64,000 bases of DNA from Hibiscus mutabilis (taxonomy: Eukaryota; Streptophyta; Magnoliopsida; Malvales; Malvaceae), in contig CM033718.1 of assembly GCA_019671005.1 (NCBI GenBank), positions 3,038,001-3,102,000 on the forward strand. Direction: 5' to 3'. Under the pieces are notes generated by a model that did no database searches, was not told where the DNA came from, and saw only the letters and a list, made by a program, of their open reading frames with translations. How positions within the stretch are numbered: the first letter of the stretch is position 1; each line of letters starts with the position of its first letter. Shown here in pieces: positions 35,873 through 48,651 of the stretch. The position numbers were made by a program, and so were the translations under genes.

Positions 35873-37521
35873 TGTTGACTCTCAAGGAGATGTGTAAAAT
35901 GAATGCTGGCAAAAGGTATAAATGGTATGTATTTGGGCAAAATAAAATGTGCCAAGAGTCTTTTACGTGCAAGTATACACGGTCGACAAGTAATACAGCT
36001 TGGTAAGCTGAGTATCGATCCCACAGAGATTGACTTGGAATTCGATTATTTAGTTTGTTACTTGTTTTAGAAGAAAATATTGCAGTTTAAAAGAGCTGAT
36101 TTTAAAACTAAGAAAACAAAATAGAATAGAATTTGAAGTAAAGCGTTGGCAAGGAAGGTGTTTTCAAATGAATGATGACTGTTGGCAGGGAATGCCTGAT
36201 TTCAACGAGGTTCATGCCAGCCTTTATTGACAAAATTGTCTTGACATTGTTTGCCGAGCAGATTCAAAAGTAGCAAAGCCTCACTCGATGGTCATTACCC
36301 TAAACTGACCAAGTAAAAGCCCCTATATCTCTATATCGTATGTTTTCCTTAAACCAATTTGATTTAAAAACTAATCTATACTCCGTGGGGGTAGATTTCA
36401 CTTTTGAAGTAAGTTCATCTACTTGAACGACTTCTATCGAAGCTTCTCTCCCAAGTGTTCAGCAACTTGATCGTTGCCAACACAAGTCTGTTAGGATATT
36501 GGGAGGCAATAAGCTAATTGTGCCAGCTCTCGCTTTGACACAGTACTTAGGAAAAATTAAAATATGCAAAACAAGCAAACTTTTCCAAAAAACAGAATTA
36601 CTATAAAGGAACTAAGGCATAAAAGCCAACGTTTAAAACCAAAACATCCCCTACCAACTATTAAATTAGTTCATGGTGTAGGGGTTAACCAACAAACATT
36701 TTTAACATCACCATCATAATAAAAACTAATGAAAAACAACTTGTGCCAAGGGAATAGGCAGAGGGGTCTCTCGATGCAGCCCTCTACGCCAGGCTCTGAG
36801 CCAAGAGGTTGAACCACTTTTCCTCAGTTGCACCGACTGTCACTCGCCGCTCCAACACCTCGCTTCGACCACCTCCCGTCTCGTCTCGTCTCCTCCTCTT
36901 GATCGGTCTCCCCCTCTTAATTCTTGATCGGGCTGTGAATATATAGGTGCTCAAGGGAAAGGATTAGGATAACTCTCTCTTCATTTGAAATTTGAAATGC
37001 TCAATGGATAAGAGATAAGCCTCATCTGATCGGTATGATAGCTTATCAAGCTAGGGCTAACGTCATCATGCCATGGTTATCCTGGCACACGAGCTTGGCT
37101 TTGCCAACACAGCTTGACATCACCTTATCCGCTATTTTTCTGGAGGCTGTCCAAATGCGATTTTGAAGGAGCCTGAGTGTATCCCATTTTTCAGAGGTTC
37201 TTCCTCTCTTGGCATGGCTGCTACCACACATCATACCAACAGATGCTTGGCACACCTCTTGTCTTTCCGTGCCTGAAGCATTTGGCATTCACCTTGGCAT
37301 TCCTAACTGCGTTCCTATGTCCTGAGTCTATTCCTCTTGCCAATCACCTTACCAACCTGCAAAAAGGCCACTAAAACAACCCATCACACTGACATAGGTA
37401 GCCTACTAACTCCTTGATGTATATGCATGATTCTAACAAGCTAATGCAACTAATTGTACTTGAAAACAAGCAAAAACATATCAAAATAGGCATGAAAAAC
37501 AATACTTTTAAGGAGGTAACA
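35873..37521 (-). repeat. 3' LTR of the Athila-like element
   Basis: This matches 46228-47866 end to end. Over the first 300 bases I count about 20 differences, mostly transitions. That is about 7 percent, so the insertion is old but not ancient. Reading frames within it are LTR artefacts. Confidence 0.92.
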
Positions 37522-37532
37522 CCCCCAAACCC
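37522..37532 (-). other. Polypurine tract
   Basis: On the minus strand GGGTTTGGGGG lies directly against the start of the 3' LTR (TGTTACC), the expected place of the plus-strand primer. It is interrupted by TTT. Confidence 0.7.
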
Positions 37533-38559
37533 AGCTCATTGCTTGTCCTCAAGTAATGCAAGAGAAGAGAAAAACAAAAATAGTGAAAATAATACCTCGG
37601 CAAAAGTTTGGTTGGAATGCCAACAAATGCTGGCAAGCAGAGTTTGATTCTAATGCTACCTTTAGAAATCTTAGTGAACAGTGCCAAACTGTTAGTAATT
37701 CAAGTGTAACAATATAACTCTAGTCAAAGTTCCTGAAGAGTGCACGATGTGCAGGCAATATGCATCCAATATCCTTTCACTCTCTTAGCCAATTTTATTA
37801 CCTAAACTCATATCAATTTTTCTTTCTTTTTCCTTCTTGTCGAGGGTTCTATTGGCATTAATTTAAGCTTGCTTCGTGATAGTGTTTAGCGTGAGTGATA
37901 AGAGGGAGCATACCATGAATCCCCACCTTAATCCAGACATCACTAGGCTTTCTTTTCAACTCATACCATAGGGTTTTGGACTTGAGAACTAAGAGGAAGT
38001 TACCACGAAGCCCCAAGTAATTACCTTGGCAGAACATTGCTGCCTTATTTATTTTCTTTTACCCTGACATCATTTTTTTCAAAATTTTTTAGAATCTGGG
38101 CATGGTTTTAAATAGTCTAAGTTTGCTAGGGAACTAGATACGTATCACGTGTTAAGTGTAAATTCAATTCCCTAAACTAGAAATCAATTGCCAAGCAAAC
38201 ATGGCATACAAATCTACTGGCATGGCAAACTGAAAATTATAAACTCATCATCGGGTAAACAAGTAGATCAAAATAAGCTTGCCTAATAGTTGTTAATAAA
38301 CTTCAAATTTAAGCCGAGATAAAATTTTCTTTTTCACTTTTTTAATGGTTCGGTATGCAACTACTCTACATGAACTACATGGCAAACAAAAAGAATAAAC
38401 ATGAAATGCGTGACATGGCATAAATGTGAGAAAATGCACACCCCCAAACCCAAGATGTGCATTGTCCTCAATGCATGAAAACAATATATACAAGACAAAA
38501 TAAAAATACATGATCATGAAAATGCAAGGATGATATGCAAAGATGGAATGCAAATGAGT
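37533..38559 (-). other. Non-coding spacer of the Athila-like element
   Basis: About 1 kb lies between the extra ORF and the polypurine tract. No domain is recognised. Long non-coding spacers before the 3' LTR are usual in Athila-type elements. Confidence 0.55.
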
Positions 38560-40056
38560 TAAGAAGAAGAAGGCTCCCCTTCGAATGAGGCTTCTTCTCG
38601 CTTGACACGAGCTTCTTTTTTTGGCACGGGTCTTCCTTATGGATAGGCTCCCACGTTCAGGGGTCATTCTTTTTCTTCTTTTCCAGCCCTGCTTTGAGGC
38701 AGTAATGGAGGTTCCAAGATCATCCTTCTTCTTGGCAGAGTCGGTTGGTGGCGTGATTGTTGTTGGCTTCTTTTTTTGGCAGGAATCTCTTTTGACTCAG
38801 AGGAAGAATCGGTGCTGGTAGTCTCAACGTGCACCGGGGACAGTGGAACTGTTGCTTCAGATTTAGAATTGGTAGAAATGACTGGACTTGTATGACTGGC
38901 TAGACTAGTAGATTTGACTGGACTGGCTAGCTTGACTAGACTGGCATGACTGGCTTGATTGGACTGGATGGCATCACTAGACTGGCTGGCATAGGGTCAC
39001 TAGCAGCAGGCTCAGCAGGAAAAGGTGGAAATATCGGCGCCACATCGGGGAAAAGTTTCACAAGTACCTCTCGAAAGATGACATCCCGTTTCTTGGTATA
39101 ATACCTCATTTTTGCGTTAAGCTCCTCGGCTGTCTCCAATTTTCAGAGGATAATCTCCTGGCGTGCGTACACCTGGTACAACATTGCCAACGAGCTCGTT
39201 GGCATAGTTTTTGGCACACTTTTTGGCTTGGCCTTTGGCTTCGGATGGCCACGCCTTTTCCCTTCTCCTTTGGCTCTCATCTAGTGAGGTTTCTCCAGAT
39301 ATGAGCAGTGATGGTCGTACCCTTAATCACCTGGCCATGATCCTCATCCATCCTGGACACTTCATGGCGCAAACAAATATTAGAATTCAACAAAGGGAAA
39401 AATAGGCTTCCCTTACCTTTGGCAGCACACTTGTAAGTTTCATCGATAATAATTTTGCCGACATTGATCTAGCACCCTTTGATAATGTAGTGCAACAAGA
39501 TAAGCCGGTCCTCCGAGACCGTTTCATTATGTGATGTAGGTATAAGATTGTGCTTGATGAAATGGTTCCATCCCCGCATCCGAGGCTTCAATGCCAGCCT
39601 CTTAATGGTTCGATGGCCAGTGGACGAAACAGTCCAGGTTGTGCTAGGCTCGCACAAGTCTGCCAGAATCTTCTTGCGCTTGGCAGCGTTCATCGACTCA
39701 GCGTACTCAAAACACTTGTATCCTTCAGTGGGCGAAGAGAAAAGAGAGTTAATATAACCTTCATCAAAATGGACACACTTACCCCGTATCATCAAGAATG
39801 GGAAATCTTTGGTCACAAGATGGACGTAAAATTCTTGCACGATGGTGGCAAACACATCCCACTTCTGCTGGAAGAAAGAGCTCAATTTATGCATATTAAC
39901 AACGAACATAAACCCCGACAGAAATCCTACAGTGGCATCAGTCTGAAAATTGAAGTGTTTATCATAAAAAAACGACCTTGAAGAGAAGCTCTCATTAAAC
40001 TTCTTATGGATCTCCTCATTGAAGAACCGCTTGAAGGGAGTCGAAGATGAAGCCAT
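38560..40056 (-). pseudogene. Third ORF of the Athila-like element (putative plant transposon protein domain)
   Basis: The frame opens with MASSSTPFKRFFNEEIHKKF and runs 195 codons. It includes FPFLMIRGKCVHFDEGYINS, then RMRGWNHFIKHNLIPTSHNE, a pattern I associate with the 'putative plant transposon protein' domain found in Athila-type elements. After a stop it continues in pieces (METAEELNAKMRYYTKKRD, a Pro/Ser-rich part, and a Lys/Arg-rich end near 38560). It lies where Athila elements carry their env-like ORF, but no clear signal peptide or transmembrane segment is visible. Its function is unknown. Confidence 0.65.
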
Positions 40057-40719
40057 AGAGATGAAAAAATAAGATTTGATAGGAAGAGGAAAAGAAAAGA
40101 TTGAAGTTCTTGGATCTTGCTTGAGAGAAAGTCGAAAGTGAAAGTCTTGGGGGAAAAATTGGTTTTAATGGAATGGAAGAGAAAAAAGGTTGAGTGTTTA
40201 GGAGGGATTAATTGAGGCAGCTGAAAAGTAGGGGATAATGATGAGTTTTATAGAGTTCTAAGCGAAAAGGGTTTAAAATTTTAATGAAAAGTAATAAAGA
40301 TAAAGATTTGAAAGGGATATGAAGTTATAGGGTAATTATGATAAGATAACCTATCATAAATATAGGCGGCAAGGGTAAAATTCTCCAGATTTTTCTCTCT
40401 CTTATTACACAAGTTAGGGTTTTTTTCTTTATTCACACGAAAACCTGCGCATGCCTTTGGCATAGGGCATGGCATAACTGCTGGCAAGCACACTAGCCCA
40501 TAGTCCTTCTAGCATTAATTCCTGTCAAAATTCCTGCACACACTAAATTTAAAATCGTGCAATGCAGCATAGGAAATAAAAATAAAAAAAACAACAAAAA
40601 GATAACAAGAACGAAAACTTGATTCCTAAAGGAAAACAAAAACAACTAATCCTAATATTTACAAAGAATTTCAAACCTGCGGATGCTTCATTCCAATTTT
40701 GCCAAAAGGATCACCTCCT

Positions 40720-43700
40720 TGGCATGACTTTTCTTACCTTCCAAGTAATGTTTTAGGCGCTGGCCGTTCACCTTAAAAATTTCTCCGGTCTGTAAGTTCT
40801 TGATACCTACAGGCCCATAAGCATATGGCTTCACAACTTCATAAGGACCCGTCCATCTTGACATAAGCTTACCTGGAAAAAGTTTGAGCCGAGAGTTAAG
40901 TAATAGAACAAGCTGACCTATTTCAAACTATCTTGGCAGGATCCGACTATCATGCCAACGTTTTGCCTTCTCCTTGTATATATTAGCGTTCTCATAGGCT
41001 TGTGTTCTAAAATTTTCCAATTCATTGAGGTCAAGCAACCTCTTTCCTCCAGCAATTCTCCATGTCATGTCAAGCTTCTGGATGGCCCAATAGGCTTTAT
41101 GTTTAAGTTCTACTGGCAGATGGCATGGTTTGCCAAAAACAAGTTTGAATGGGGAAGTACCTAAATGAGTTTTAAATGTCATCCTATAAGCCCACAATGA
41201 CTCATCTAGTTTCAAGGACCAGTCTTTCCTTATTGGATATCTCGGCCTACCCATTTGTTTGTGGATGATATGCTATGGCGATTCACTATTGAATATCATA
41301 CATGCACAATGCTTTAGAAATTAATTTACACGTAAAATGAGTACCCTCGTCATGAATGACACCAAATCTATGAAAATGTTTTTGTGCAAGAACTTGGCAA
41401 CAGCCTTGGCATCATTTATTAGCAAGGCAACAACCTCTAACCACTTTGACACATAGTCAACAGCCAAGAGAATGTACACATTATCTACCGATGAGGGAAA
41501 ATGACCCATAAAATTAATCCCCACACATCAAATAAATCCACCAGCAGAATATTCTGGAGTGGTAATTCGTGTCTGCCAGAGATGTTCCCTGTTCGTTGGC
41601 ATCGGTCGCATGCCTTGGCATACTCGTGGGTATCTTTGTACAGTGTGGGCTAAAAGAATCCTAACTGCAAAACTTTGGCAGCAGTCTTCATCCCAGCAAA
41701 ATGTCCTCCATATGGTGCGGCATGGCATAGATGTAATATATGTTGATGCTCCTCCTCTGGCACACACCAACGAATCACTTGGTCGGCACACTTATTGTAC
41801 AACATGGGTTTATCCTAATAGTATTGCCTCACATCTCGTAAAAATCTTTTCTTGGCATTATATGCCAGGTCTGATGGCAGAATATTGCTTACCAAGTAGT
41901 TGACTATGTCAGCGCACCATGGTATAGCATCGGCTACAAGCAAATACTCGTTGGAAAATTTGTCTTTAATTATAGTAGACTTACCATCCTCAATGTGATG
42001 CTCCAACCGAGAGAAATGGTCAGCTAATAAGTTTTGCTGTCTTTCTTATCTCTAATCTCCAGGTCGAATTCTTAAAGTAAGAACGTCCATCGGATTAGTC
42101 TAGGTTTGGCATCCTTCTTTGCCAAGAGATATTTCAACGTCAAATGATCTGTATAAACCACAACCTTATTACCAATTAGATAAGATCTAAATTTATCAAA
42201 AGCAAATACAACCGCGAGAAATTCTTTCTCGGTTGTAGAGTAATTCAGTTGTGTTTTATTTAAGGTTCTGCTGGCATAGTAGACGACATGGAACATCTTG
42301 CCACGCTGTTGTCCCAGAACTGCTCCAACGGCATAATTGTTGGCATCGCACATGAGCTCAAAGGGCTCATTCCAATTCGGTGCCACGACTATAAGGACAT
42401 TAATCAATCTGTCTTTAAGCTCATGAAATGCTCTCAAACAAGAATCGTCAAATGCAAAAGTGGCATTTGTTCCAACAATGAGCATAAAGGTTTAGCAATT
42501 TTCAAAAAATCTTTAATAAATCACCGATAAAAATCGGCATGACTTATAAAACTCCTTATACCTTTAACACTTGTTGGAGGTGGTAATTGCTTAATTACCT
42601 CCACTTTGGCTTGATCAACTTCTAGTCCTCTCTTGGTTACCTTATGACCGAGAACAATGCTCTCCTTCACCATAAAGTGGCATTTCTCCCAATTCAACAC
42701 TAGGTTTGTCTCTATGCATCTCTTCAAAACTTGCTCCAGGCTATGGATGCATTCCTCAAATGTTACACCAAACACTGAGAAATCATCCATGAATACTTCC
42801 ATGTTATGCTTAATCATATCGGAGAAATGGCCATCGTGCAATATTGAAATATTGTTGGCCCATTACACAGTTCGAGTGACATCCTTCTAAAGGAAAATGT
42901 CCCATATGGAAACGTGAACGTGGTCTTCTCTTGGTCGTCAAGGGCGATGGCAACCTGATTATATCCCGAATAACCATCTAAAAACAGTAAAAAGCTTTAG
43001 CTGCCAACCTGTCCAACATCTGGTCAATGGAAGACAATGGAAAATGGTCATTCCTTGTAGCCTTGTTCAACCTTCTGTATCCATGCACACCCTTCATCCA
43101 GTGATGGTTCTAGAGGGAATCAATTCGGCCTTACTGTTTTGGATCACATTCATGCTACCCTTATTTAGCACACACTATATCGGGCTAACCCAAGAGTTGT
43201 TAGAAATGGGATAAATGATCCCGGCATCCAACCATTTTATAATCTATTTCTTTACAAGCTCTTTCATGCTTGGGTTTAGCCGTCTTTGGCCTTCAATGGT
43301 CCTGCCATTGTATTCCTCTAGTATGATCTTGTGTATGCAAATGGTTGGGCTAATACCTTTGATGTCTGCCAAGGTTCAACCCAACGCTTGCTTATAATCC
43401 TTTAGCATTGCCAACAGTCTTACCTCCTGATCATGAGTGAGATCAGTGGCAATAATCACTGGAAGAGTCGAGTTCTTACTTAAATAAGCATACTTTAAGT
43501 GTTTTAGTAGGGGTTGAAGCTTCAACTCTAGTGGTTCCTCAATAGATGAATTTAGTTTCTTTATCTCTCTACCGGCCAAATGGAGTTGCTCAAAGTAACT
43601 TACATATTTAGCCTCCAAGGCTGATTCTACAGGTTCCTCAAACAGTTCAGCTACGCCATCAAGCATGCCGTCATCACTTGCTATATCCTGGCATAACTGT

Positions 43701-44605
43701 GCCATGTCCAAAGTAAAGATGTACTCTATCGTTTTATCAGCTTAACATTTATCAGATTCATCTGCATATTTCAAAGCTTGAAACACGTTAAAAGTAACAT
43801 GTTGATCATTCATTCTCGTGGTTAGTTCCCTTTTATGAACATCAATAAGAGCCCTGCTAGTAGCAAGAAATGGCCTACACAAATAATTGGCACATTAATA
43901 TCAGCTTCATAATCCAAAATGATAAAATCAGATGGGAAAATGAATTTGTCTACCTTTACCAACACATCATCAATCTTACCCTTGGGATGTGCATATGATC
44001 GGTCTACCAATTGAAGTGTCACCGTGGTAGGTCTTGCATTTATGCCAAGTTTCTTGAAAACTGATAGTGGCATCAAATTGATGTTGGCTCCCAAGTCGCA
44101 CAGCGCCTTCCCCATGAACTTGTCGCCAATTGTGGAATGAATAATAAAACTCCCTGGATCTTTCAGCTTTGGTGGCAATCAGTTTAGGATCATGGCACTG
44201 CATCCCTCAGTAAGAGCAACAGTTTCAAATTCTCTCAACTTCCTCTTTTTGGACAAGATGTCCTTCATGAATTTCACATAGTTGGGCATTTGTTCAAGGG
44301 CTTCCACCAATGGAATGTTAATTTGCAACTGTTTAAGAACTTCCAAAAAGTGCTTAAATTGCTGGTCCTGCTTATGCTTTTGAAGTCTTTCTAGAAATAG
44401 TGGCGGTGGATATACATATGCTGGCATTGCCGACCTTGCCGAGGCAGTGCTGGCATTTGTTTTGGCATCAGTCTGCTTATCATCAATGCTTGTGTTATTG
44501 TTGGCACTGGGACTGGCATCCTGTTTGGCACTCTTACTGGCATGATCGATGGCATCATCTACTTTCTCCTTCTCTAGGTATGTATGCTGGCACAAGCTTT
44601 GCATC
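40720..44605 (-). pseudogene. pol: pol of the Athila-like element, broken
   Basis: Domains lie in order on the minus strand. The link to protease (NYVKFMKDILSKKRKL) and protease come first, with CDLGANINLMPLSVF near 44100. RT follows with the FMDDFSVFG catalytic box near 42790. RNase H has MCDANNYAVGAVLGQ, TEKEFLAVVFA and YTDHLTLKYLL. Integrase includes LAVDYVSKWLE and the C-terminal part WTGPYEVVKPYAYG near 40830. Many stops and frameshifts separate the pieces. The order PR-RT-RH-INT identifies Ty3/gypsy rather than copia. Confidence 0.9.
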
Positions 44606-46126
44606 CTAGCTGCCGACTGGCTGCTTGGCAGCCGTTTCTGTTTCATACTGCTTACCACACTGAAGAGTTATTAGCTTGCATTGTTCATTTTCTTTGTGCT
44701 GAGCATCTTCAATGTCACTTGGCAAAGTACCTTGGGGTCGATTGTTAAGTGCATTAGCAATCTGCCCAATTTGTATTTCCAAGTTTCTTACTGATGCCGT
44801 CAAACTTTGGATTTTTACTTCATTTTGCTCCATATATTGTGTAAGATCTCCTCCTTGGTTGCTTTTTTGCCCTTGCTAGAAATTGTTCTGAGCTTTCTAT
44901 GGCATGTTATTTTTATAAAATGCTGGCATGACATTGTTGTTCTGTCGTTGGATGTTTTGGAGTGGGGCATTGTAATGATTGCCTCCTTGATTTCCACAAG
45001 CTAAGTTAGGGTGTTATCTCCAACCTGTATTATAGGTATTAGCATTATAAAAACGACCTGCATTCCCAACAAAATTTACTGACTCAGGATTAACAAGGCA
45101 TTCAACCACATGGTGGTTTTCTCCACAAATGGTGCAAATTGGATCCAGTGCTTTGACTTCTTGGGCCTCATTGTTCTTTTGCAACGTTCTCACCATGCTA
45201 GTGAGGTTGGAAATCTCGGCATGAATGGACTTGAGTTCATCAACTTTCAATTTCCTACTGGCTTTAGTCCTGGTCCCAAGTCTAGCAATAGGATACTCGA
45301 AGTCATTGATTGAAATTCTCTCAAGGATATCAACAGCCTTAGTGTACTTCTTATCAAGAAACGATCCAGCTGCTGAAGCACCCACAACAGTCCTTGTTTG
45401 TGCATTTAATCCATTGTAGAAGGTTTGTATTTGGGTCCAATTTGGGAACCCATGCATTGGACACCGTCTCAACAAATTTTTAAATATTTCCCAGACTTCA
45501 TAAAGAGTTTCATCCTTGGCCTGTTTAAATGTAATAATTTCACCACGCAACTTGGCAGTGAGTGTTGGTGGCTGAAACTGCATCAGGAACTTCTGGCAAA
45601 GGTCTGCCCATGAAGAAATTGATCCTGGTGGCAAAGAATTGAGCCATGCCTTGGCTCTGTTTCTCAAGGAAAAAGTAAACAATTTTAGCTTCACAGTATC
45701 TCCAGATACTTCAGTCTATTGAAACAGTTGGCATATCTCCATAAATTGTTTGAGATGTTGTCTCGGGTCTCCAGTAGGTGCTCCATCGAATTGACCTACA
45801 TTCAAAAGAGTTTGGATCATTACGGGTTTAAGTTCAAAGTTAGGCTCATCGGCATCAGTGCCAATAAGTCTTGGCATGAGATTTGCAATGTTAGGTGCTT
45901 AATGTTCTCGGATTGACCTCTATTCTTCTTCAACCATATTTAAGACATTAGGAGGCGGTGGTGCATTGTTATTAGGCTGATTGTTAATGGGTGGATCATT
46001 ATTCACCACACCATTCCTCTGATTTCCTTGATTCTTTTCTCGGTATCGCCTCTTTAACTTCTGCAAGGTTCTCTCAATTTCCGGATCGTATGGCCACTCG
46101 TCTACCACTGGGTGGTTTTTGGTCAT
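44606..46126 (-). pseudogene. gag: gag of the Athila-like element, broken
   Basis: Likely start MTKNHPVVDEWPYDPEIERT at 46126. After a stop near 45920 the capsid-like part continues with LFTFSLRNRAKAWLNSLPPG (retrotransposon gag signature), then IQTFYNGLNAQTR. A zinc-knuckle-like CTICGENHHVVEC lies near 45120. Internal stops at 45920 and upstream of 45694 break it. Confidence 0.85.
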
Positions 46127-46203
46127 ACACCGGTGAAAACAAAGATAAAATGAAAACAAAAACAAAACAAGTAAAAATTTAAAAACAATCAAATTTGTTG
46201 CAA

Positions 46204-46221
46204 TCCCCGGCAACGACACCA
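46204..46221 (-). other. Primer-binding site, tRNA-Asp type
   Basis: On the minus strand TGGTGTCGTTGCCGGGGA lies six bases inside the 5' LTR end. It is complementary to the 3' end of plant tRNA-Asp with two mismatches, as is usual for Athila elements. Confidence 0.8.
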
Positions 46222-46227
46222 AAAACT

Positions 46228-47866
46228 TGTTGACTCTCAGGGAGATGTGTAAAATGAATGCTGGCAAAAGGTATAAATGATATGTATTTGGGCAAGATAA
46301 ACTGTGCTAAGAGTCTTTTGCATGCAAGTATACACGGTCGACAAGTAATACAGCTTGGTAAGCTAAGTATCGATCCCACAGAGATTGACTTGGAATTCGA
46401 TTGCTTAGTTTGTTACTTGTTTTGGAAGAAAAGATTGTAGTTTAAAAGAGTTTATTTTAAAACTAAGAAAAGAAAATAAAATAGAATAGAAACTGAAGTA
46501 AAGCATTAGCAAAGAAGGTGTTTTCAAATGAATAATGACTGTTGGCAGGGAATGCCTGATTTCAACGAGGTTCATGCCATCCTTTATTGGCAAAACTGTC
46601 TTGGCATTGTTTGCCGAGCAAATTCAAAAGCAGAAAAGCCTCTCTCGATGGTCATTTCCCTAAACTGGCCAAGTAAAAACCCCTATATCTCTATAGTGTA
46701 TGTTTTTCTTAAACTAGTTTGATTTAAAAACCAATCTATACTTCGTGGGGGTAGATTTCATTTCCGAAGTAAGTTCATCTACTTGAACGACTTCTCTCAA
46801 AGCTTCTCTCCCAAGTGTTCAGCAACTTAATCATTGCCAACACAAGTCTATTAAGATATTAGAAGGAAATAAGCTAACTGCGCCAACTCTCACTTTGACA
46901 CAGTACTTAGGAAAAAATAAAGTATGCAAAATAGACAAACTTTGCCAAAAACAGAATTATTATAAAGGAATTAAGGCATAAAAGCCAACGTTTAAAACTA
47001 AAACATACCCTCACTAACTATTAAATTAGTTCATGGTGTGAGGGTTAACCAACAAACCAACAAACGTTTTTAACATCACCATCATAATAAAAACTAAAGA
47101 AAAACAACTTGTGCCAAGAGAATAGGCAGAGGGGTCTCTCGATGCAGCCCTCCACGCCAGGCTCTCGGCCAAGAGGCTGAACCACCCTTCCTCGGTTGCA
47201 CCGACTGTCACTCGCCGCTCCAACACCTCACTCTGACCACCTTTCATCTCGTCTCCTCCTCTCGATCGGTCTCACCCTCTTAATGCTTGATCGGGATGTG
47301 TATATATAGGCGCTCAATGGAAGGGATTAGGATAACTCTCTCTTCATTTGAGAGATAAGCCTCATGTGATCGGTGCGATAGCTTATCAAGGTAGGCCGAC
47401 GTCATCATGCCATGGCCATCCTGGCACACGAGCTTGGCACGACTTTGCCAACACAGCTTGGCATCACCTTATTCGCTATTTTTTCGGAGGCTGTCCAAAT
47501 GCGATTTTTAAGGAGCCTGAGTGTATCCTATTTTTTCGGAGGTTCTTCATCTCTTGGCATGGCTGTTGGCACACCTCATGCCAACAGATGTTTGGCACAC
47601 CTCTGGTCCATCCGTGCCTAAAGCATCTGGCATTCACCTTGGTATTCCTAACTGCGTTCCTACGTCCTGAGTCTATTCCTCTTGCCAATCACCCTGCCAA
47701 CATGCAAAAAGGCCACTAAAACAACCCATCACACTGGCATAGGCAACCTACTAACTCATTGATGTATATGCATGATTCTAACAAGCTAATGCAACTAAAT
47801 GTACTTGAAAACAAGCAAAAGCATATCAAAGTAGGCATGAAAAACAATACTTTTAAGGAGGTAACA
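46228..47866 (-). repeat. 5' LTR of the Athila-like element
   Basis: Pair of 35873-37521. It ends next to the PBS and is bounded on the outside by the ATGGC target duplication. It would contain the promoter for the element. Confidence 0.92.
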
Positions 47867-48308
47867 ATGGCCATGCATTTTCCAGTCTCACTCAATCAAG
47901 TGGTCTATGATATTACTCCTATTATATAAGAGGGACAAATCCTATCTTGATCAACCATATTTCGCTACATGGATTATGACAAATCCAATATCAGTTTTTA
48001 TAGTGTAGTCAGTTATGACACACGTTTGACCGTATCAAAATATGTCACTTACGATGTTGAAATAATGATGATTTCAAGTCTGAGGATCATACAAGTAGTT
48101 ATCACCTTGAGCAATGTTGTGACTGTCATATAATAATCCAAGAAACATGCTCATAGCGGGTTAGTCCAGATGGCATTCCCTAACACATACTTATGTATTG
48201 ATTTTGACATCTCCATGTCAATGACAACACTTTGTCATTAATCAACTACATATTAGTATTAATGCATTATTGTTGTCCAAGCCTACAATAATTCTCGACT
48301 AAGGACGT

Positions 48309-48651
48309 TCAAGAATAACTATATTATTCTAAGGACTTTATTATAATTTCAGTTTATTTATAAATACACAAAATAATACTAAAATAATAATAATGGCTTC
48401 TTATTAATAAACAAGATAAAATAAGTATGTCTTTTACAACCATCTCATAATTGGTCTTTAGGCATACTCCAACAGCCGGTCAAGAATAACTACATTATTC
48501 TAAGGACTTTATTATAATTCCATTTTATTTATAGATACACAGAATAATATTGAAATAATAATAATGGCTTCTTATTAATAAGCAAGATAAAATAAGTATG
48601 TCTTTTTACAACTATCTCATAATTGGTCTTTGGGCATACTCCAATAGCCGG
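48309..48651. repeat. Tandem duplication of the copia LTR terminus
   Basis: Two copies of about 171 bases each span the last part of the LTR together with the flanking target bases gccgg. The first runs to 48479 and the second to 48651. They differ at a handful of sites (for example ccaaca versus ccaata). The duplication therefore arose after the LTR inserted. Confidence 0.88.

Larger units (their letters stand above)
35873..47866 (-). mobile_element. Athila-like Ty3/gypsy LTR retrotransposon, full length
   Basis: The element is about 12 kb, in reverse orientation, with two LTRs of about 1.64 kb, TG...CA ends and a perfect target duplication ATGGC (35868-35872 and 47867-47871). The internal order on the minus strand is PBS, gag, protease, RT, RNase H, integrase, an extra ORF, polypurine tract and 3' LTR. 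The tRNA-Asp-type PBS and the extra ORF after integrase fit the Athila lineage. All frames contain stops, so it is not autonomous. Confidence 0.92.
34965..48646 (-). mobile_element. Copia-type solo LTR, split by the Athila element
   Basis: On the minus strand the LTR begins tgttggagtatgcctaaaga (or the TATTGG variant at 48646) and ends ggcatttcccaaca at 34965. Its two parts are 47872-48646 and 34965-35872. Target sequences gtcgg (34960-34964) and gccgg (48647-48651, also 48475-48479) agree at four of five positions. No gag, pol or second LTR of this element is present, so it is a solo LTR. The TGTTGGAGTATGCC start is typical of plant Ty1/copia LTRs. It contains AT and AC microsatellites near 35374-35457. 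Confidence 0.75.

Noticed and set aside
35803..36024. Frame repeated almost identically at 46179-46379
   Set aside because: Both copies are LTR sequence of the Athila-like element, not a gene family.
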